Source: Fibrella aquatilis (GTDB lineage Bacteria; Bacteroidota; Bacteroidia; Cytophagales; Spirosomataceae). From it: a DNA stretch of 64,000 bases. Location: contig NZ_JAFMYU010000013.1 in assembly GCF_017353255.1 (NCBI RefSeq), forward strand, positions 1 through 64,000, read 5' to 3'. The notes under the pieces are model-generated. The model saw only the letters and a program-made list of their open reading frames with translations. It was not told the origin of the DNA and made no database searches. Shown one piece after another: positions 1 to 8,364 of this stretch; the first letter of the stretch is position 1; the number at the start of each line of letters is the position of its first letter. Both the position numbers and the translations under genes were made by a program.

Positions 1-43
1 ACGCTCGCGTCAGCCCACTCGCTCAAATTGCTGACGCGAGCGT
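1..43. repeat. Extragenic hairpin with GCTGACGC motif
   Basis: Inverted repeat with 14-nt arms at 1-14 and 30-43, cut by the window start. The inner ends of the arms are GCGTCAGC and GCTGACGC. The same 8-mer occurs in or at the loop of hairpins at 1228-1339, 2524-2585 and 3402-3451, so this is one member of a local family of intergenic hairpins. It is probably a transcription terminator or dispersed extragenic element after a gene that lies outside the window. Confidence 0.6.
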
Positions 44-194
44 AGGCCTGTGGAGACACAGGCCAAGGAGTCGAAGCCCACTCAGCGCGAAGCAACATCA
101 AACCTTAAACATTCACCCCCTCACTCTTCACAACCCCCAACAGGATAGTTTCAGCGCGAATTGCCTTTGGAAAGAGACACGAACGTATCCCGTT

Positions 195-1223
195 ATGAAA
201 TCCTCTACCCTACTCTTATTTGCCTGTATGATTACGCTGTCGTCATTGGCGCAGCGCACGTTTACTAACCCGCTGAAACCGTCGGGACCCGACCCGTGGG
301 TGTTGCAACAAGGCGGCTGGTATTACTACATGAACACCACCGGCCGCGACCTCACCCTGTGGCGGACGCACAACCTCGCCGACCTGGCTGCCGCCGAGAA
401 GAAGGTCATTTTCACGCCCCCCACCGGTACGGGCTATTCCAAAGACATCTGGGCACCGGAGATCCATTTTCTGGACAACCGCTGGTACGTCTACTTCGCC
501 GCCGATTCGGCCAACAACCTCAGCCACCGGATCTGGGCGCTTGAAAACACCGCTGCTGACCCATTTACGGGCAATTGGACCGTGCGCGGCAAAGTCGGTG
601 ACCGCGACGACCATTGGGCCATCGACCTGTCAGTGTTCGATTTTCGGGGGAAACGTTACGCCGTCTGGTCGGGGTGGGAAGGTCGAAAGAATGGGCAGCA
701 GGATATTTTTATTAGCCAGATGACCAACCCCTGGACGCTGAAAAAGGGCCGTCGCACCAAGATTTCGTCGCCCACCTACGAGTGGGAACAGCACGGCGAA
801 ATGTCGGCAGAGGGGGTGAAGAACGGGGAACCGGTGCGAATTCTGGTGAATGAAGGGCCGGAGCCGCTGCAACACGACGGGCGGCTGTTTGTGGTCTATT
901 CGGCCAACGCCTGCTGGCTTGACTACTGCCTCGGCCTGCTCACCTACCGGGGCAAGGGCAGCTTGCTGAAAGCCAAAAACTGGATCAAATCCCCCACGCC
1001 TGTGTTCACGCAAGCGCCTGAGAATGGGGTCTATGCACCCGGCCACGGCGGCTTTTTCGTAGACAGCAAAGGCCAAAATTGGATGATCTACCACGCCAAC
1101 CCCACCGCCACCGACGGCTGCGGCAACAAACGCGCCCCCCACATCCAACCCTTCACCTGGCACCCCGACGGCTCCCCCAACTTCGGCAAACCCGTAGCGA
1201 ACGTGCCGATGGTGTTGGAGTGA
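195..1223 (+). CDS. Glycoside hydrolase family 43 protein, secreted
   Basis: A 342-aa protein with an N-terminal signal peptide (positively charged start, hydrophobic core, cleavage near SLAQ). The mature part opens with the GH43 pattern GPDPWV, whose Asp is the expected general base of the five-bladed beta-propeller. It continues with WAPEIHF, a blade strand typical of GH43, and VNEGPE, whose Glu fits the general acid. GH43 enzymes cleave alpha-L-arabinofuranoside or beta-xyloside bonds in plant hemicellulose or arabinan; the exact substrate cannot be read from the sequence. The length matches a single-domain GH43 without a carbohydrate-binding module. It stands alone, with a large hairpin directly after the stop codon, so it is probably monocistronic. 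Confidence 0.9.
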   Translation: MKSSTLLLFACMITLSSLAQRTFTNPLKPSGPDPWVLQQGGWYYYMNTTGRDLTLWRTHNLADLAAAEKKVIFTPPTGTGYSKDIWAPEIHFLDNRWYVYFAADSANNLSHRIWALENTAADPFTGNWTVRGKVGDRDDHWAIDLSVFDFRGKRYAVWSGWEGRKNGQQDIFISQMTNPWTLKKGRRTKISSPTYEWEQHGEMSAEGVKNGEPVRILVNEGPEPLQHDGRLFVVYSANACWLDYCLGLLTYRGKGSLLKAKNWIKSPTPVFTQAPENGVYAPGHGGFFVDSKGQNWMIYHANPTATDGCGNKRAPHIQPFTWHPDGSPNFGKPVANVPMVLE

Positions 1224-1227
1224 AGGG

Positions 1228-1339
1228 ATTTACGATGTACGAATTACGATTTACGATTTATTGCTGACGCCAGAATAGTCTTGCTCCAGCCCATTGGCGT
1301 CAGCAATAAATCGTAAATCGTAATTCGTACATCGTAAAT
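1228..1339. repeat. Long perfect intergenic palindrome (45-nt arms)
   Basis: Arms 1228-1272 and 1295-1339 are perfect reverse complements over 45 nt, with a 22-nt loop. The outer arms are a short-period repeat of ACGATTT-like units; the inner ends are GCTGACGCCA/TGGCGTCAGC. It begins 5 bp after the GH43 stop codon and ends 17 bp before the next start. A perfect 45-bp stem is far longer than an intrinsic terminator needs, which suggests a maintained or recently copied element of the GCTGACGC hairpin family. Confidence 0.85.
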
Positions 1340-1356
1340 AACATTTCTCTCCCGTC

Positions 1357-2517
1357 ATGCGTCTTTATAGTATGACTCAACGCACCATCACCGCCCTTGG
1401 GGTAACACTTTTTCTGACGGCTACGCTGTTTACGCAGTGTACCGAAAAAACCAAACCAGACCCCACCGCCCAGCACCTGCGTACCGCCAAACATATGGCC
1501 GACTCGCTGGGGATCGACACGACGCGCTATGCTACAGCCAGCCCCGGTCTGGCGGGCGAGACGCTGCGCAACCTGCTCACCGAAATCAGATACGGCCAGA
1601 AACCGGCCGATCAGTCGTTTAGCAAACTACCCGAAACAGTAGACACAACGGTGATTGGCGAAGCCCTGCGCACGGCCGATCCGGTGGCGAGTGTGCAGGC
1701 CAAGGCCCCCGCTTTTGCGCCTTATAGGGCGTTGGTAGCGCAGTATCAGCAGGTGCGGAAAACGGCTACGCCCGCCCAGTTGGGCCAGATCAGGCAGACG
1801 CTCAATTTCTACCGCTACCTCAACCGCTTTGGTGCCGACAAATTTATTCTGGTCAATATCCCCGCCGCACGGTTGGCCGTGTATGATCAGGCCGGACACC
1901 GCCAACTGCCTATGGACGTGATCGTGGGGAAGGCCGGAAAAGCAACGCCCCGCTTCAATTGCTACCTGACCGACATTGTGGCGTACCCCTACTGGAACGT
2001 GCCCGAAGGCATTGCCCTGAAGGAAATTGTGCCGAAGGTGCGCGCGAACCCCAGCTACCTCGATAGTCAGAATATGGAAGTGCTGGACAGCCACGATCAG
2101 CCCGTCGATCCTGAATCGGTTGACTGGACAGACGTTTCAGCCTCGAACTTCCCATACCGATTTCGGCAAACGTCGGGTTGTCATAACTCGCTGGGGCTGA
2201 TCAAGTTCACGCTCAACGGTCCGCCCGCTATCTACCTGCACGATACCAACGCCCGGCAGCTATTCGACCAAACCACCGACCACTGGCGGAGCCACGGGTG
2301 TGTGCGGGTAGAGAAGCCTGTAGAGTTGGCCAACTTCGTGCTGGGTACGCCCAAATTTGATCAGGGGTTCTACAACCGCTGCCTCACTGACCAGACACCA
2401 AGCACCTTCAAGCTGCCCAAGCCCTTCCCCGTCTTCGTCACCTACAACCTCGCCGACGTCGATGAGACGGGCAAGCTGGTGTATTATAAGGATGTATATG
2501 GGCTGAAGAAGTCGTAA
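1357..2517 (+). CDS. L,D-transpeptidase (YkuD/YcbB type), lipoprotein
   Basis: A 386-aa protein with a lipoprotein signal (LFTQC lipobox), so the mature protein should sit in the periplasm on the outer membrane. The C-terminal half holds a YkuD catalytic domain with the His strand (YLHDTNARQLF) and the SHGCVRVE motif containing the catalytic Cys. The N-terminal half resembles the scaffold of YcbB/LdtD-like enzymes. Such enzymes make 3-3 cross-links in peptidoglycan or attach proteins to it. The start at 1357 is ATG; an in-frame ATG at 1372 gives an equally good signal peptide and may be the true start. It converges on the next gene, with a shared hairpin between them. Confidence 0.9.
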   Translation: MRLYSMTQRTITALGVTLFLTATLFTQCTEKTKPDPTAQHLRTAKHMADSLGIDTTRYATASPGLAGETLRNLLTEIRYGQKPADQSFSKLPETVDTTVIGEALRTADPVASVQAKAPAFAPYRALVAQYQQVRKTATPAQLGQIRQTLNFYRYLNRFGADKFILVNIPAARLAVYDQAGHRQLPMDVIVGKAGKATPRFNCYLTDIVAYPYWNVPEGIALKEIVPKVRANPSYLDSQNMEVLDSHDQPVDPESVDWTDVSASNFPYRFRQTSGCHNSLGLIKFTLNGPPAIYLHDTNARQLFDQTTDHWRSHGCVRVEKPVELANFVLGTPKFDQGFYNRCLTDQTPSTFKLPKPFPVFVTYNLADVDETGKLVYYKDVYGLKKS

Positions 2518-2523
2518 GTCGAT

Positions 2524-2585
2524 AGTCGTAAGTCTGGAAAGCCGTGCGTCAGCAACACTTCACACGGCTTTCCAGACTTACGACT
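2524..2585. terminator. Bidirectional terminator hairpin
   Basis: Arms 2524-2546 and 2563-2585 (23 nt, perfect) flank a loop containing GCGTCAGC. The hairpin lies between the convergent genes ending at 2517 and 2578, and its right arm forms the last codons of the minus-strand gene. Position and symmetry suggest transcription termination from both sides. Confidence 0.7.
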
Positions 2586-3285
2586 CCTTTTTGCAAAACA
2601 CCGACTGCTTCAGATACTGCTGATCGGGAGAATAGATGAACAGGCAGGAGCCACCTGAAATGGCCCGCACAATGGGCGAACATTCGGACGTAGATACGGC
2701 GGGGCAACCCTGACTGCGGCCGAGGCGACCGGTTTGGCGGATAATGGATTCGCTGACGTAATCGGCACCGTGCATGACAATGGCGCGGGCAAAGGCATTG
2801 TCATTGATGCCCTTTTCCAGCCCCTGTAACTGCATCGACAGGCCGTGTTTGCCCTGATACAGGCCCAGCGTTTTGTAAAAACCAAGGCTCGACTGAAACG
2901 ATGAGTTGGCGTTGGAAAACCGTTTGGCCAGCAGTTCGCCGGAGTTGCGACCGTGAGCTACGTAGGTATGAAACAACAGCTTTTGTCTTAGTAAATCAAT
3001 GACATACAGCCGTTTACGGCTCGATGGTTGACTCATGTCGACGATGGAAAGCAGCGGCTTGGCACCAGATACCTGCTGCATACCACGCACCGCGAGGGCA
3101 AAGACGTCGCGGTTTAGGCCCGATGCGGCCAGGTTAAGCTGATCGTAAAGATGAAAAAAAGGGAGGGCCGGGGGCAACGTTACGTGATGCGCAACGGTGG
3201 TGGTGATGGAGGGTTTCGGCGTCTTTTCTGAACTGGTCAGGCTAAGACAAAACAGCGACAACGCGGCGATCAACACTCGATTCAT
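2578..3285 (-). CDS. Murein L,D-transpeptidase catalytic domain family protein (YkuD_2)
   Basis: A 235-aa secreted protein with a signal peptide (residues 1-20). The core has the YkuD_2 arrangement: VIDLLRQKLLFHTYVAHG, a strand with VMHGADYV carrying the conserved His, and LGRSQGCPAVS carrying the candidate catalytic Cys. These proteins are transpeptidase-like cell-wall enzymes, but few have been characterised. The gene is a paralogue of 3455-4165, same strand and same order of motifs, so the two arose by tandem duplication. The last codons fall inside the hairpin shared with the convergent transpeptidase gene. Confidence 0.85.
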   Translation of the reverse strand: MNRVLIAALSLFCLSLTSSEKTPKPSITTTVAHHVTLPPALPFFHLYDQLNLAASGLNRDVFALAVRGMQQVSGAKPLLSIVDMSQPSSRKRLYVIDLLRQKLLFHTYVAHGRNSGELLAKRFSNANSSFQSSLGFYKTLGLYQGKHGLSMQLQGLEKGINDNAFARAIVMHGADYVSESIIRQTGRLGRSQGCPAVSTSECSPIVRAISGGSCLFIYSPDQQYLKQSVFCKKES

Positions 3286-3401
3286 GCAGACGGAATTTTT
3301 CGTTGGTATCGGAGTTAAAACAACGAATAGTCTACTGGTTTAATTCGGTAATCGGCGTTAAAAAAGGAAGTGAGCCATTGTTCGAGTTGAAGCGAGTTGC
3401 A

Positions 3402-3451
3402 TATGGTGTGGCTTGGCGCGCGGTGGGTTGCTGACGCACAGCCACACCATA
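3402..3451. repeat. Intergenic hairpin of GCTGACGC family
   Basis: Arms 3402-3413 and 3440-3451 (12 nt, perfect) enclose a loop containing GCTGACGC at 3430-3437. It lies directly after the minus-strand gene ending at 3455 and is probably its terminator. Confidence 0.6.
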
Positions 3452-3454
3452 CAC

Positions 3455-4165
3455 CTACTGACTAGCCAATAACCTCGGCACCGGATTTACGAAGGTCGAC
3501 TGGCTTAGGTATCGCTTATCGGGATAGTACACAAAGAGCGTAGCGCCGCCTTCTACGGCCTCGATAATGGGCGTACAGAGTTTGTTGGGCACCGCCGGGC
3601 AGCCCTGACTGCGCCCTAGCATACCCGTGTAGCGGATCGTGTCTTCGCAGACGTAATCGGCCCCGTGCAGCACAATGTTGCGGGCGAACACCTGGTCGTT
3701 AATGCCTTTTTCCAGCCCCTGCAATTTCATCGACAGCCCGTGCTTGCCCCAATACCGCCCCATGGCCCGGTAGAAACCCAGGCTCGACTGCATCGACGAC
3801 CCTTCGTTAGAAAACCGGCTTGGCCGCAGTACACCTGACCCTTGTCCATGAGCCACGTAGGTGTTGAAGAGCAGCTTGCGCTTTACGAGATCAATGACAT
3901 ACAATCGCTTATGTGTTGATGGCAGGCTCATATCGGCCACCAGCAAAATGGGTTTGGGTTTCGGCACGTACTTCATACCCCCCAGGGCCAGTTCGTAGGC
4001 CGTACGCGACAGGCCGCTGTTTTCCAGCAGCAGGTCGTCATAGATATGAAACAGCGGATTGGCCGAGGCCGTACAGGTAGGATTTTTTGGCGCAACCGCT
4101 GCCTGCCGCCACGGCACAGCAGCCAGGCAGATCAGGGCCAGCAAACACGGTAGAAGAATACGCAT
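3455..4165 (-). CDS. Murein L,D-transpeptidase catalytic domain family protein (YkuD_2), paralogue
   Basis: A 236-aa secreted protein with signal peptide and the same motifs as its neighbour at 2578-3285: VIDLVKRKLLFNTYVAHG, IVLHGADYV (conserved His) and LGRSQGCPAVP (candidate catalytic Cys). It is predicted to act on periplasmic peptidoglycan. The two copies have diverged strongly at the N-terminus but keep the catalytic block, which points to an old duplication with both copies under selection. Each has its own intergenic hairpin, so they are probably transcribed separately. Confidence 0.85.
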   Translation of the reverse strand: MRILLPCLLALICLAAVPWRQAAVAPKNPTCTASANPLFHIYDDLLLENSGLSRTAYELALGGMKYVPKPKPILLVADMSLPSTHKRLYVIDLVKRKLLFNTYVAHGQGSGVLRPSRFSNEGSSMQSSLGFYRAMGRYWGKHGLSMKLQGLEKGINDQVFARNIVLHGADYVCEDTIRYTGMLGRSQGCPAVPNKLCTPIIEAVEGGATLFVYYPDKRYLSQSTFVNPVPRLLASQ

Positions 4166-4401
4166 ACGGGAATGGGTGGCTTTACCAACTGGCTTGGCCC
4201 GGCGGGTTTATTTAGGTCTATAAAATTACTCGACAACCACTACACCAGCAACCAGCCCCTGACTTTCAACCTCAAACGGCATAAGGTTGCTGCTTACTGG
4301 TGGGTGCTGCCGCCGTCGACAGGCCGATATCACCTGTAGTTATGGCAGTGGCATACGTATGGCTGAACAGCCCAAATTTACTCAACTATAATAGGCACTA
4401 A

Positions 4402-4710
4402 ATGGGCCTTCCTGACACGAAAAAGCGGCTTTTTATGTTATATCAACGGGAACAGAAACAACAAAAACAGCGCAAAATGGAATCGACTAAACTGCTTGAT
4501 TTACTACCTCCGGCCACCGGCACCATGGCATCGTTGGGCAAATACCACAAGGCCAATGGTCCCGCCACGGCTGCCCTGCTTATTCAGATTGCAGCCGAAA
4601 TGCTGGAGACATCCCCCGCCCTCCGCAGGCGCATGGGCATCACCCTCAGCGACCTCGCCGCCGCCGACAAAGTCCGCAAAGAACTAGCCCGCAAAACGGC
4701 GGTTGCCTAG
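4402..4710 (+). CDS. Small hypothetical protein
   Basis: A 102-aa ORF not recognised as any family. The first 25 residues are rich in Lys and Gln, the rest is helical and rich in Ala and Leu. A second ATG at 4477 gives a 77-aa version starting MESTKLLDLLPP, which may be the real protein because the conserved-looking part begins there. A strong terminator hairpin follows at 4755-4784, which supports an expressed gene. No function is proposed. Confidence 0.55.
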   Translation: MGLPDTKKRLFMLYQREQKQQKQRKMESTKLLDLLPPATGTMASLGKYHKANGPATAALLIQIAAEMLETSPALRRRMGITLSDLAAADKVRKELARKTAVA

Positions 4711-4754
4711 GTGTATAGGGTAGTAAAACCGGTTTTATCATGGCCTATGAAAGC

Positions 4755-4784
4755 AAAATCCTGACAACCTACTGTCAGGATTTT
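4755..4784 (+). terminator. Intrinsic terminator
   Basis: A 12-nt stem (4755-4766 with 4773-4784), 6-nt loop and a run of T after the stem, 45 bp downstream of the small plus-strand gene. Confidence 0.8.
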
Positions 4785-5142
4785 TAGTATATCCGTTGCT
4801 CTAGTCAGTAATGTCGATAGTATTAGGAGACGCAGATAGCCTTCTCCGTCAACTATGCGCTAATGTTAACTACCTAACCGTTAATCGGTGCCCTGATGGC
4901 GTTCGCGCTTCTCCTCCGGCAAGCACCAGCAATGCTACGGCTCCTATTAAGTTTAAGTAGCCAATTCCTATGATCGGTTGATCGGCCATCCATAACTAAC
5001 AACAGACCGTAGCAACGCAGGATGCCGTAATGGATTTCCTCCACGTCCAGCGGCGAAGACGCCAACGCACGTTGGCAGTTCCGCTTCAAAACCGTTACGA
5101 TGAAAACCTCCGCGTCATCGTATATATGCCACCGCCTACCAG
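4785..5142. other. Intergenic stretch without a supported gene
   Basis: About 360 bp between the terminator and the HAD gene. Short ORFs exist on both strands (for example 4874-5089 minus) but none has a ribosome binding site, family resemblance or plausible composition. No RNA gene or repeat is seen. Confidence 0.5.
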
Positions 5143-5796
5143 CTACGTTAACACGAGTTGCTCAATATCAGTCATCTGCTTCAGGTCAAGGCCTATTGGT
5201 AAACTCGGCAGGGCATCAAAACGGGTGTATCCCCACGACACGGCACCAAACGCAACACCCTCGCTTATGGCGGCTTCCCAGTCGCGCAGTTCATCACCGA
5301 CAGCCAGCGTTTGGGCAGGCTCGATACCGCTTCGACGAAGCACCTTGCGAAACGCCCGCGCCTTACCAAAGAGTGCCGTTCCACAAACGTAATCGGTGAT
5401 GAGCGAGGCAATATTCGGCCCCAGTACCCGGCGCACATTGGTCTCTGTATTCGACGAAACAAGGGCCAGCCTGACACCCGCCTCGTCTAATCGACGCAGC
5501 ATCTCAGGCACACCGGCAAACAAACAGACCTCACCGATAGATTGAGTCATGAGTCGGCGCATGCCAAAAGCAAGCAGCGGAGATTTCCAGGCGGGAATGT
5601 GCAAATGTTGCATCAACTGGCGCGGCCCCAGTGTTCGAAGCATGTCCAGTTCGGCGTCCTCCATCGGACGAATACCGTAGCGAACAGCTACCGTATTAAA
5701 CGCTCGCAAAAAGAGGGGAAACGAGTCGGCGAGGGTGCCGTCAAAATCAAAGATAACCAGTTTATAGCGCACGTTTAGTCCGTCAATTAACAACAC
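5143..5796 (-). CDS. HAD family hydrolase (phosphoglycolate phosphatase-like)
   Basis: A 217-aa haloacid dehalogenase-fold phosphatase. Motif I is FDFDGTLADS (nucleophile and acid Asp), motif II is LVSSNTE, motif III is the Lys of FGKARAF, and motif IV is VGDELRDWEAA. A helical cap lies between motifs I and II, as in the Gph/PGMB-like subgroup. It probably hydrolyses a small phosphorylated metabolite in the cytoplasm; the substrate is unknown. Its start overlaps the end of the DUF3347 gene by 14 bp, so it is the last gene of a minus-strand run that otherwise encodes envelope proteins. Confidence 0.85.
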   Translation of the reverse strand: MLLIDGLNVRYKLVIFDFDGTLADSFPLFLRAFNTVAVRYGIRPMEDAELDMLRTLGPRQLMQHLHIPAWKSPLLAFGMRRLMTQSIGEVCLFAGVPEMLRRLDEAGVRLALVSSNTETNVRRVLGPNIASLITDYVCGTALFGKARAFRKVLRRSGIEPAQTLAVGDELRDWEAAISEGVAFGAVSWGYTRFDALPSLPIGLDLKQMTDIEQLVLT

Positions 5797-6295
5797 CCTT
5801 AATTACGTTAATGACTCGGCCCTGACGCCGTTGCCGGTGTTCTGCGTATGGATTCTCGATTTGCTTGGTGCCGCTCAACCAGTAAGCACCGTGAGGAAAA
5901 GCCGATGAACTGAATTGCACATATACGGTAGCCGGGCGCGTCGAGCGGACCAGAGCGATCATAGCAAGGGACAAATCCCCGAAGAAACGGCGTTGGCCCG
6001 TCACATTGCTCGACTTACAGATGCTGAAAGCAGCGGTGTCAATGGCCAGCAGCCGTTGCTGATCCGTTGCGGATAGGCGTCGGCGATCAAGCTGGTCCAG
6101 GACGTTCAGCAGCGTAGCCGCCCGTGCTTTCGCCCGCCCGCCGTCCGAGGCCACCAGCGCAGCTTTGAGCTGAAAATAAGCCATCAGAACCGGTTCGGTT
6201 GACGGCGCCCGGCACACCAAAGCTCCGCCTAGGTCAAGAAACAGCAGTAGCAAATAGGTCTGTCGACAGGTCATATGGCCCAGCAGATAAATCAT
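5783..6295 (-). CDS. DUF3347-like secreted protein
   Basis: A 170-aa protein with a hydrophobic N-terminus (signal peptide, perhaps from the second Met at residue 8). The rest resembles DUF3347, a four-helix domain linked to heavy-metal efflux and periplasmic metal binding: YFQLKAALVASD, FGDLSLAMIALVR, VYVQFSSSAFPHGAYWLSGTKQIENPY. The usual Cys/Met-rich metal-binding tail after NPY is absent here, replaced by an Arg/Gln-rich end, so metal binding is doubtful. Its ATG overlaps the stop codon of the upstream FISUMP gene (ATGA type), which implies translational coupling. Confidence 0.65.
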   Translation of the reverse strand: MIYLLGHMTCRQTYLLLLFLDLGGALVCRAPSTEPVLMAYFQLKAALVASDGGRAKARAATLLNVLDQLDRRRLSATDQQRLLAIDTAAFSICKSSNVTGQRRFFGDLSLAMIALVRSTRPATVYVQFSSSAFPHGAYWLSGTKQIENPYAEHRQRRQGRVINVIKGVVN

Positions 6296-6921
6296 TTGTC
6301 GCGAACAAATCGCAGGTTGAAGCGGTCGTCGGGGCTATTGCTATTTTGGTAAAAACGTAGAATGTGCGTATTGCCTGCGGCATTTTCCTGGATGCTCAGC
6401 GTGTTGCCTTCCATTGTCCAAAATTCGGCGAGATCCCCATCCTGAGGCTGAATCGTGCCGGATACGTACCCAGCCGGATAGGCATTGAAACCTGACGTAT
6501 TGGTGCCTGCAAGCGTCCGCCAGTGAGACGTGGACATCAGGTTGCGGATGGCTTGCTGCCCTTTTGCCTCGAAGTTTGTAACTACCACGCCCTGCTGTTG
6601 AGCCAGCGCCAAGTAATCAGCCGTTGTCGGCAGTCGCCAGCCGCTTGGCAGCGGAACCGCTTTAGCCTCGATAAAGGTGTAGTAGCGTCCATATTCGGGT
6701 TTTTCCGAACCCGACCGGTAGCCCACGCCACCCGGCCCGGCATAGTTGGCAGCGGTCCAGACCTGATTGCCTATCGCGATGATCGGGTACGTCTTGTCGG
6801 CAATAACGACCGACGCAGGCTGGGGAAGGGGTTGGTTGGCTGGATCTTTCCGGCACGAGGTTGCAGCAGCCAACAACAGGATAAAGTAACTCAGAATGAA
6901 GTAAATACGCAGTGATTTCAT
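6292..6921 (-). CDS. FISUMP domain-containing lipoprotein
   Basis: A 209-aa lipoprotein (lipobox AATSC near residue 23) with the Fibrobacter-succinogenes-major-paralogue domain, a C-type-lectin-like fold found on Bacteroidota and Fibrobacter surfaces. Diagnostic pieces are YPIIAIGNQVWTAANY near the start, the RLPTTADYLAL helix and the closing LRFVRDK strand. Probably anchored in the outer membrane; the ligand is unknown. It is followed by the coupled DUF3347 gene. Confidence 0.8.
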   Translation of the reverse strand: MKSLRIYFILSYFILLLAAATSCRKDPANQPLPQPASVVIADKTYPIIAIGNQVWTAANYAGPGGVGYRSGSEKPEYGRYYTFIEAKAVPLPSGWRLPTTADYLALAQQQGVVVTNFEAKGQQAIRNLMSTSHWRTLAGTNTSGFNAYPAGYVSGTIQPQDGDLAEFWTMEGNTLSIQENAAGNTHILRFYQNSNSPDDRFNLRFVRDK

Positions 6922-6969
6922 GGTTTTAGTGAGGAAATTGATTGTGTAGAGGACAGCACACCATACTTA

Positions 6970-8295
6970 CTAGAGGCTCGCAGCCCGAAAGTGGCCAGAC
7001 ACGGACGTAGTTTCGTGCTTGTCTGTTTTGCTGTCGTAGTAGTGCAGCGTTCCCGAAAACTGGCCTGCCACCTTTTTCTTCTCGCGGTCATAATCAGTGA
7101 TTTTCACCGTTAAGGGACCAACCACCTGCCCACCGGTGCGGGGGTAGTATACGCTCGACCAGCTTTTTTTGTTGCGGTCCTGTCCTTCGATGAATAGTTG
7201 GCTGTCGTCGCTGCCAGAGGCCGTGTAGGTACCGGTTCCGGTAAAGTTCTGCTTGATGCTCATACTGACAAGGGCCACGTTCTCTTCGCCAGCTAAATGG
7301 CTTCCTTCGGCCATCCCGACCTGAAAGGCTTGCCCGTGGGCCACCATGAACATCAGCAGAGCAGCATTAGGCTCTGTAACGCCGTTGAGTTTAAACCCGT
7401 TGGCTCCCTCGATGGTCAGGTTTGAGACCAGCATCAGCTTGGCGTTGGTTCCAGTCAATAGTACCTCTACGCTGACAGCGATCTTATTTTTTTCGGGCAT
7501 CGCGCCAGGTACCAGGTACGTAGCCTCCGCCTTCGTCTGGTTTGGGGTAAGGTGGCCCAACTGGATATCAACCCGCTCGGCAAGATCCTGCCCGTTTACC
7601 CGCCAGTTCTTTACGTCAGCCGCTTTTAGGGCTTCAGGGGTCGTCAGTGGGGTGAAAAAATCGTCGATGGTCGAATTATCACTAAGTTCCCGACGACCGG
7701 ACTGGAAATACACAGTTAACTGCTGGGATTCACCGAGGGCCAGCGAGGCCTTGGCAGGCTCCATATAATACTGCTCATAAAAGGCCGCCGGTTGCAGCTT
7801 GTTCACACGTGCGGAGGCTTTCCGGCTCGCTTTGTTCAGGATGATGTCGCGCCGACCCAGCCAGGTGCGGTCGGGCTGCTGAACGGCCAGCCCCAGGGCT
7901 TCGGGTGCCGACCCTTCTACGTCGTTAACCTGGTAGTTCCAGACGAGTTCGGCGGGTTTGGCCAGCTCCAGGTTTTGGGGGCTGAATGCATAGCCCAGCC
8001 CCGTGCCGCCCGGTGCTTTGTTCTCGACGGGCTGCACTGTAATCAGGGTGTCTTTTTTCAATGCCCCCGGCGGGATAATCAACGTTAAGGCATTGTCGGC
8101 AGTAGACAGACTGCCCCCGGCTGGGCCAATAGTCTTCTGAATTGGACTGCCTAAAGGCTTGCCTACTTCAGTCGGGATGCCCGGCACTGGGGCGGTGGGG
8201 GCTGGTGCGGGGTCAACGCCGTTGGCGGTAGGTTGGCAGGCGGTCAGCAGCCAGCCGCCCAGCAACAGACCCAGTACGAAACGGGAAGAGTGCAT
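6970..8295 (-). CDS. Large hypothetical lipoprotein with ZU5-like N-terminal part
   Basis: A 441-aa lipoprotein (WLLTAC lipobox, residues 15-20). Residues 55-130 contain GPAGGSLSTAD and LIIPPGALKKDTLITVQPV, the pattern of ZU5-like beta domains seen in Bacteroidota surface proteins. The rest is beta-rich with no recognised family. Exported, probably to the outer membrane. It lies 48 bp upstream of the FISUMP gene and probably shares its transcript. Confidence 0.75.
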   Translation of the reverse strand: MHSSRFVLGLLLGGWLLTACQPTANGVDPAPAPTAPVPGIPTEVGKPLGSPIQKTIGPAGGSLSTADNALTLIIPPGALKKDTLITVQPVENKAPGGTGLGYAFSPQNLELAKPAELVWNYQVNDVEGSAPEALGLAVQQPDRTWLGRRDIILNKASRKASARVNKLQPAAFYEQYYMEPAKASLALGESQQLTVYFQSGRRELSDNSTIDDFFTPLTTPEALKAADVKNWRVNGQDLAERVDIQLGHLTPNQTKAEATYLVPGAMPEKNKIAVSVEVLLTGTNAKLMLVSNLTIEGANGFKLNGVTEPNAALLMFMVAHGQAFQVGMAEGSHLAGEENVALVSMSIKQNFTGTGTYTASGSDDSQLFIEGQDRNKKSWSSVYYPRTGGQVVGPLTVKITDYDREKKKVAGQFSGTLHYYDSKTDKHETTSVSGHFRAASL

Positions 8296-8311
8296 GATGA
8301 TAAGGCGTTAA

Positions 8312-8341
8312 GTCCGGGCAGCCGGTAGTAGCTACCCGGAC
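8312..8341. terminator. GC-rich hairpin between lipoprotein genes
   Basis: A 7-bp stem 8312-8318 with 8335-8341 (GTCCGGG/CCCGGAC) in the 69-bp gap between two minus-strand lipoprotein genes. There is no T-run, so it may be an attenuator or mRNA-stability element rather than a full terminator. Confidence 0.4.
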
Positions 8342-8364
8342 GGTTGGTTGTGAATCAATAGCGG

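Noticed and set aside
4874-5089. 71-aa minus-strand ORF in the gap before the HAD gene
   Set aside because: No recognisable family, no ribosome binding site, composition unlike coding neighbours.
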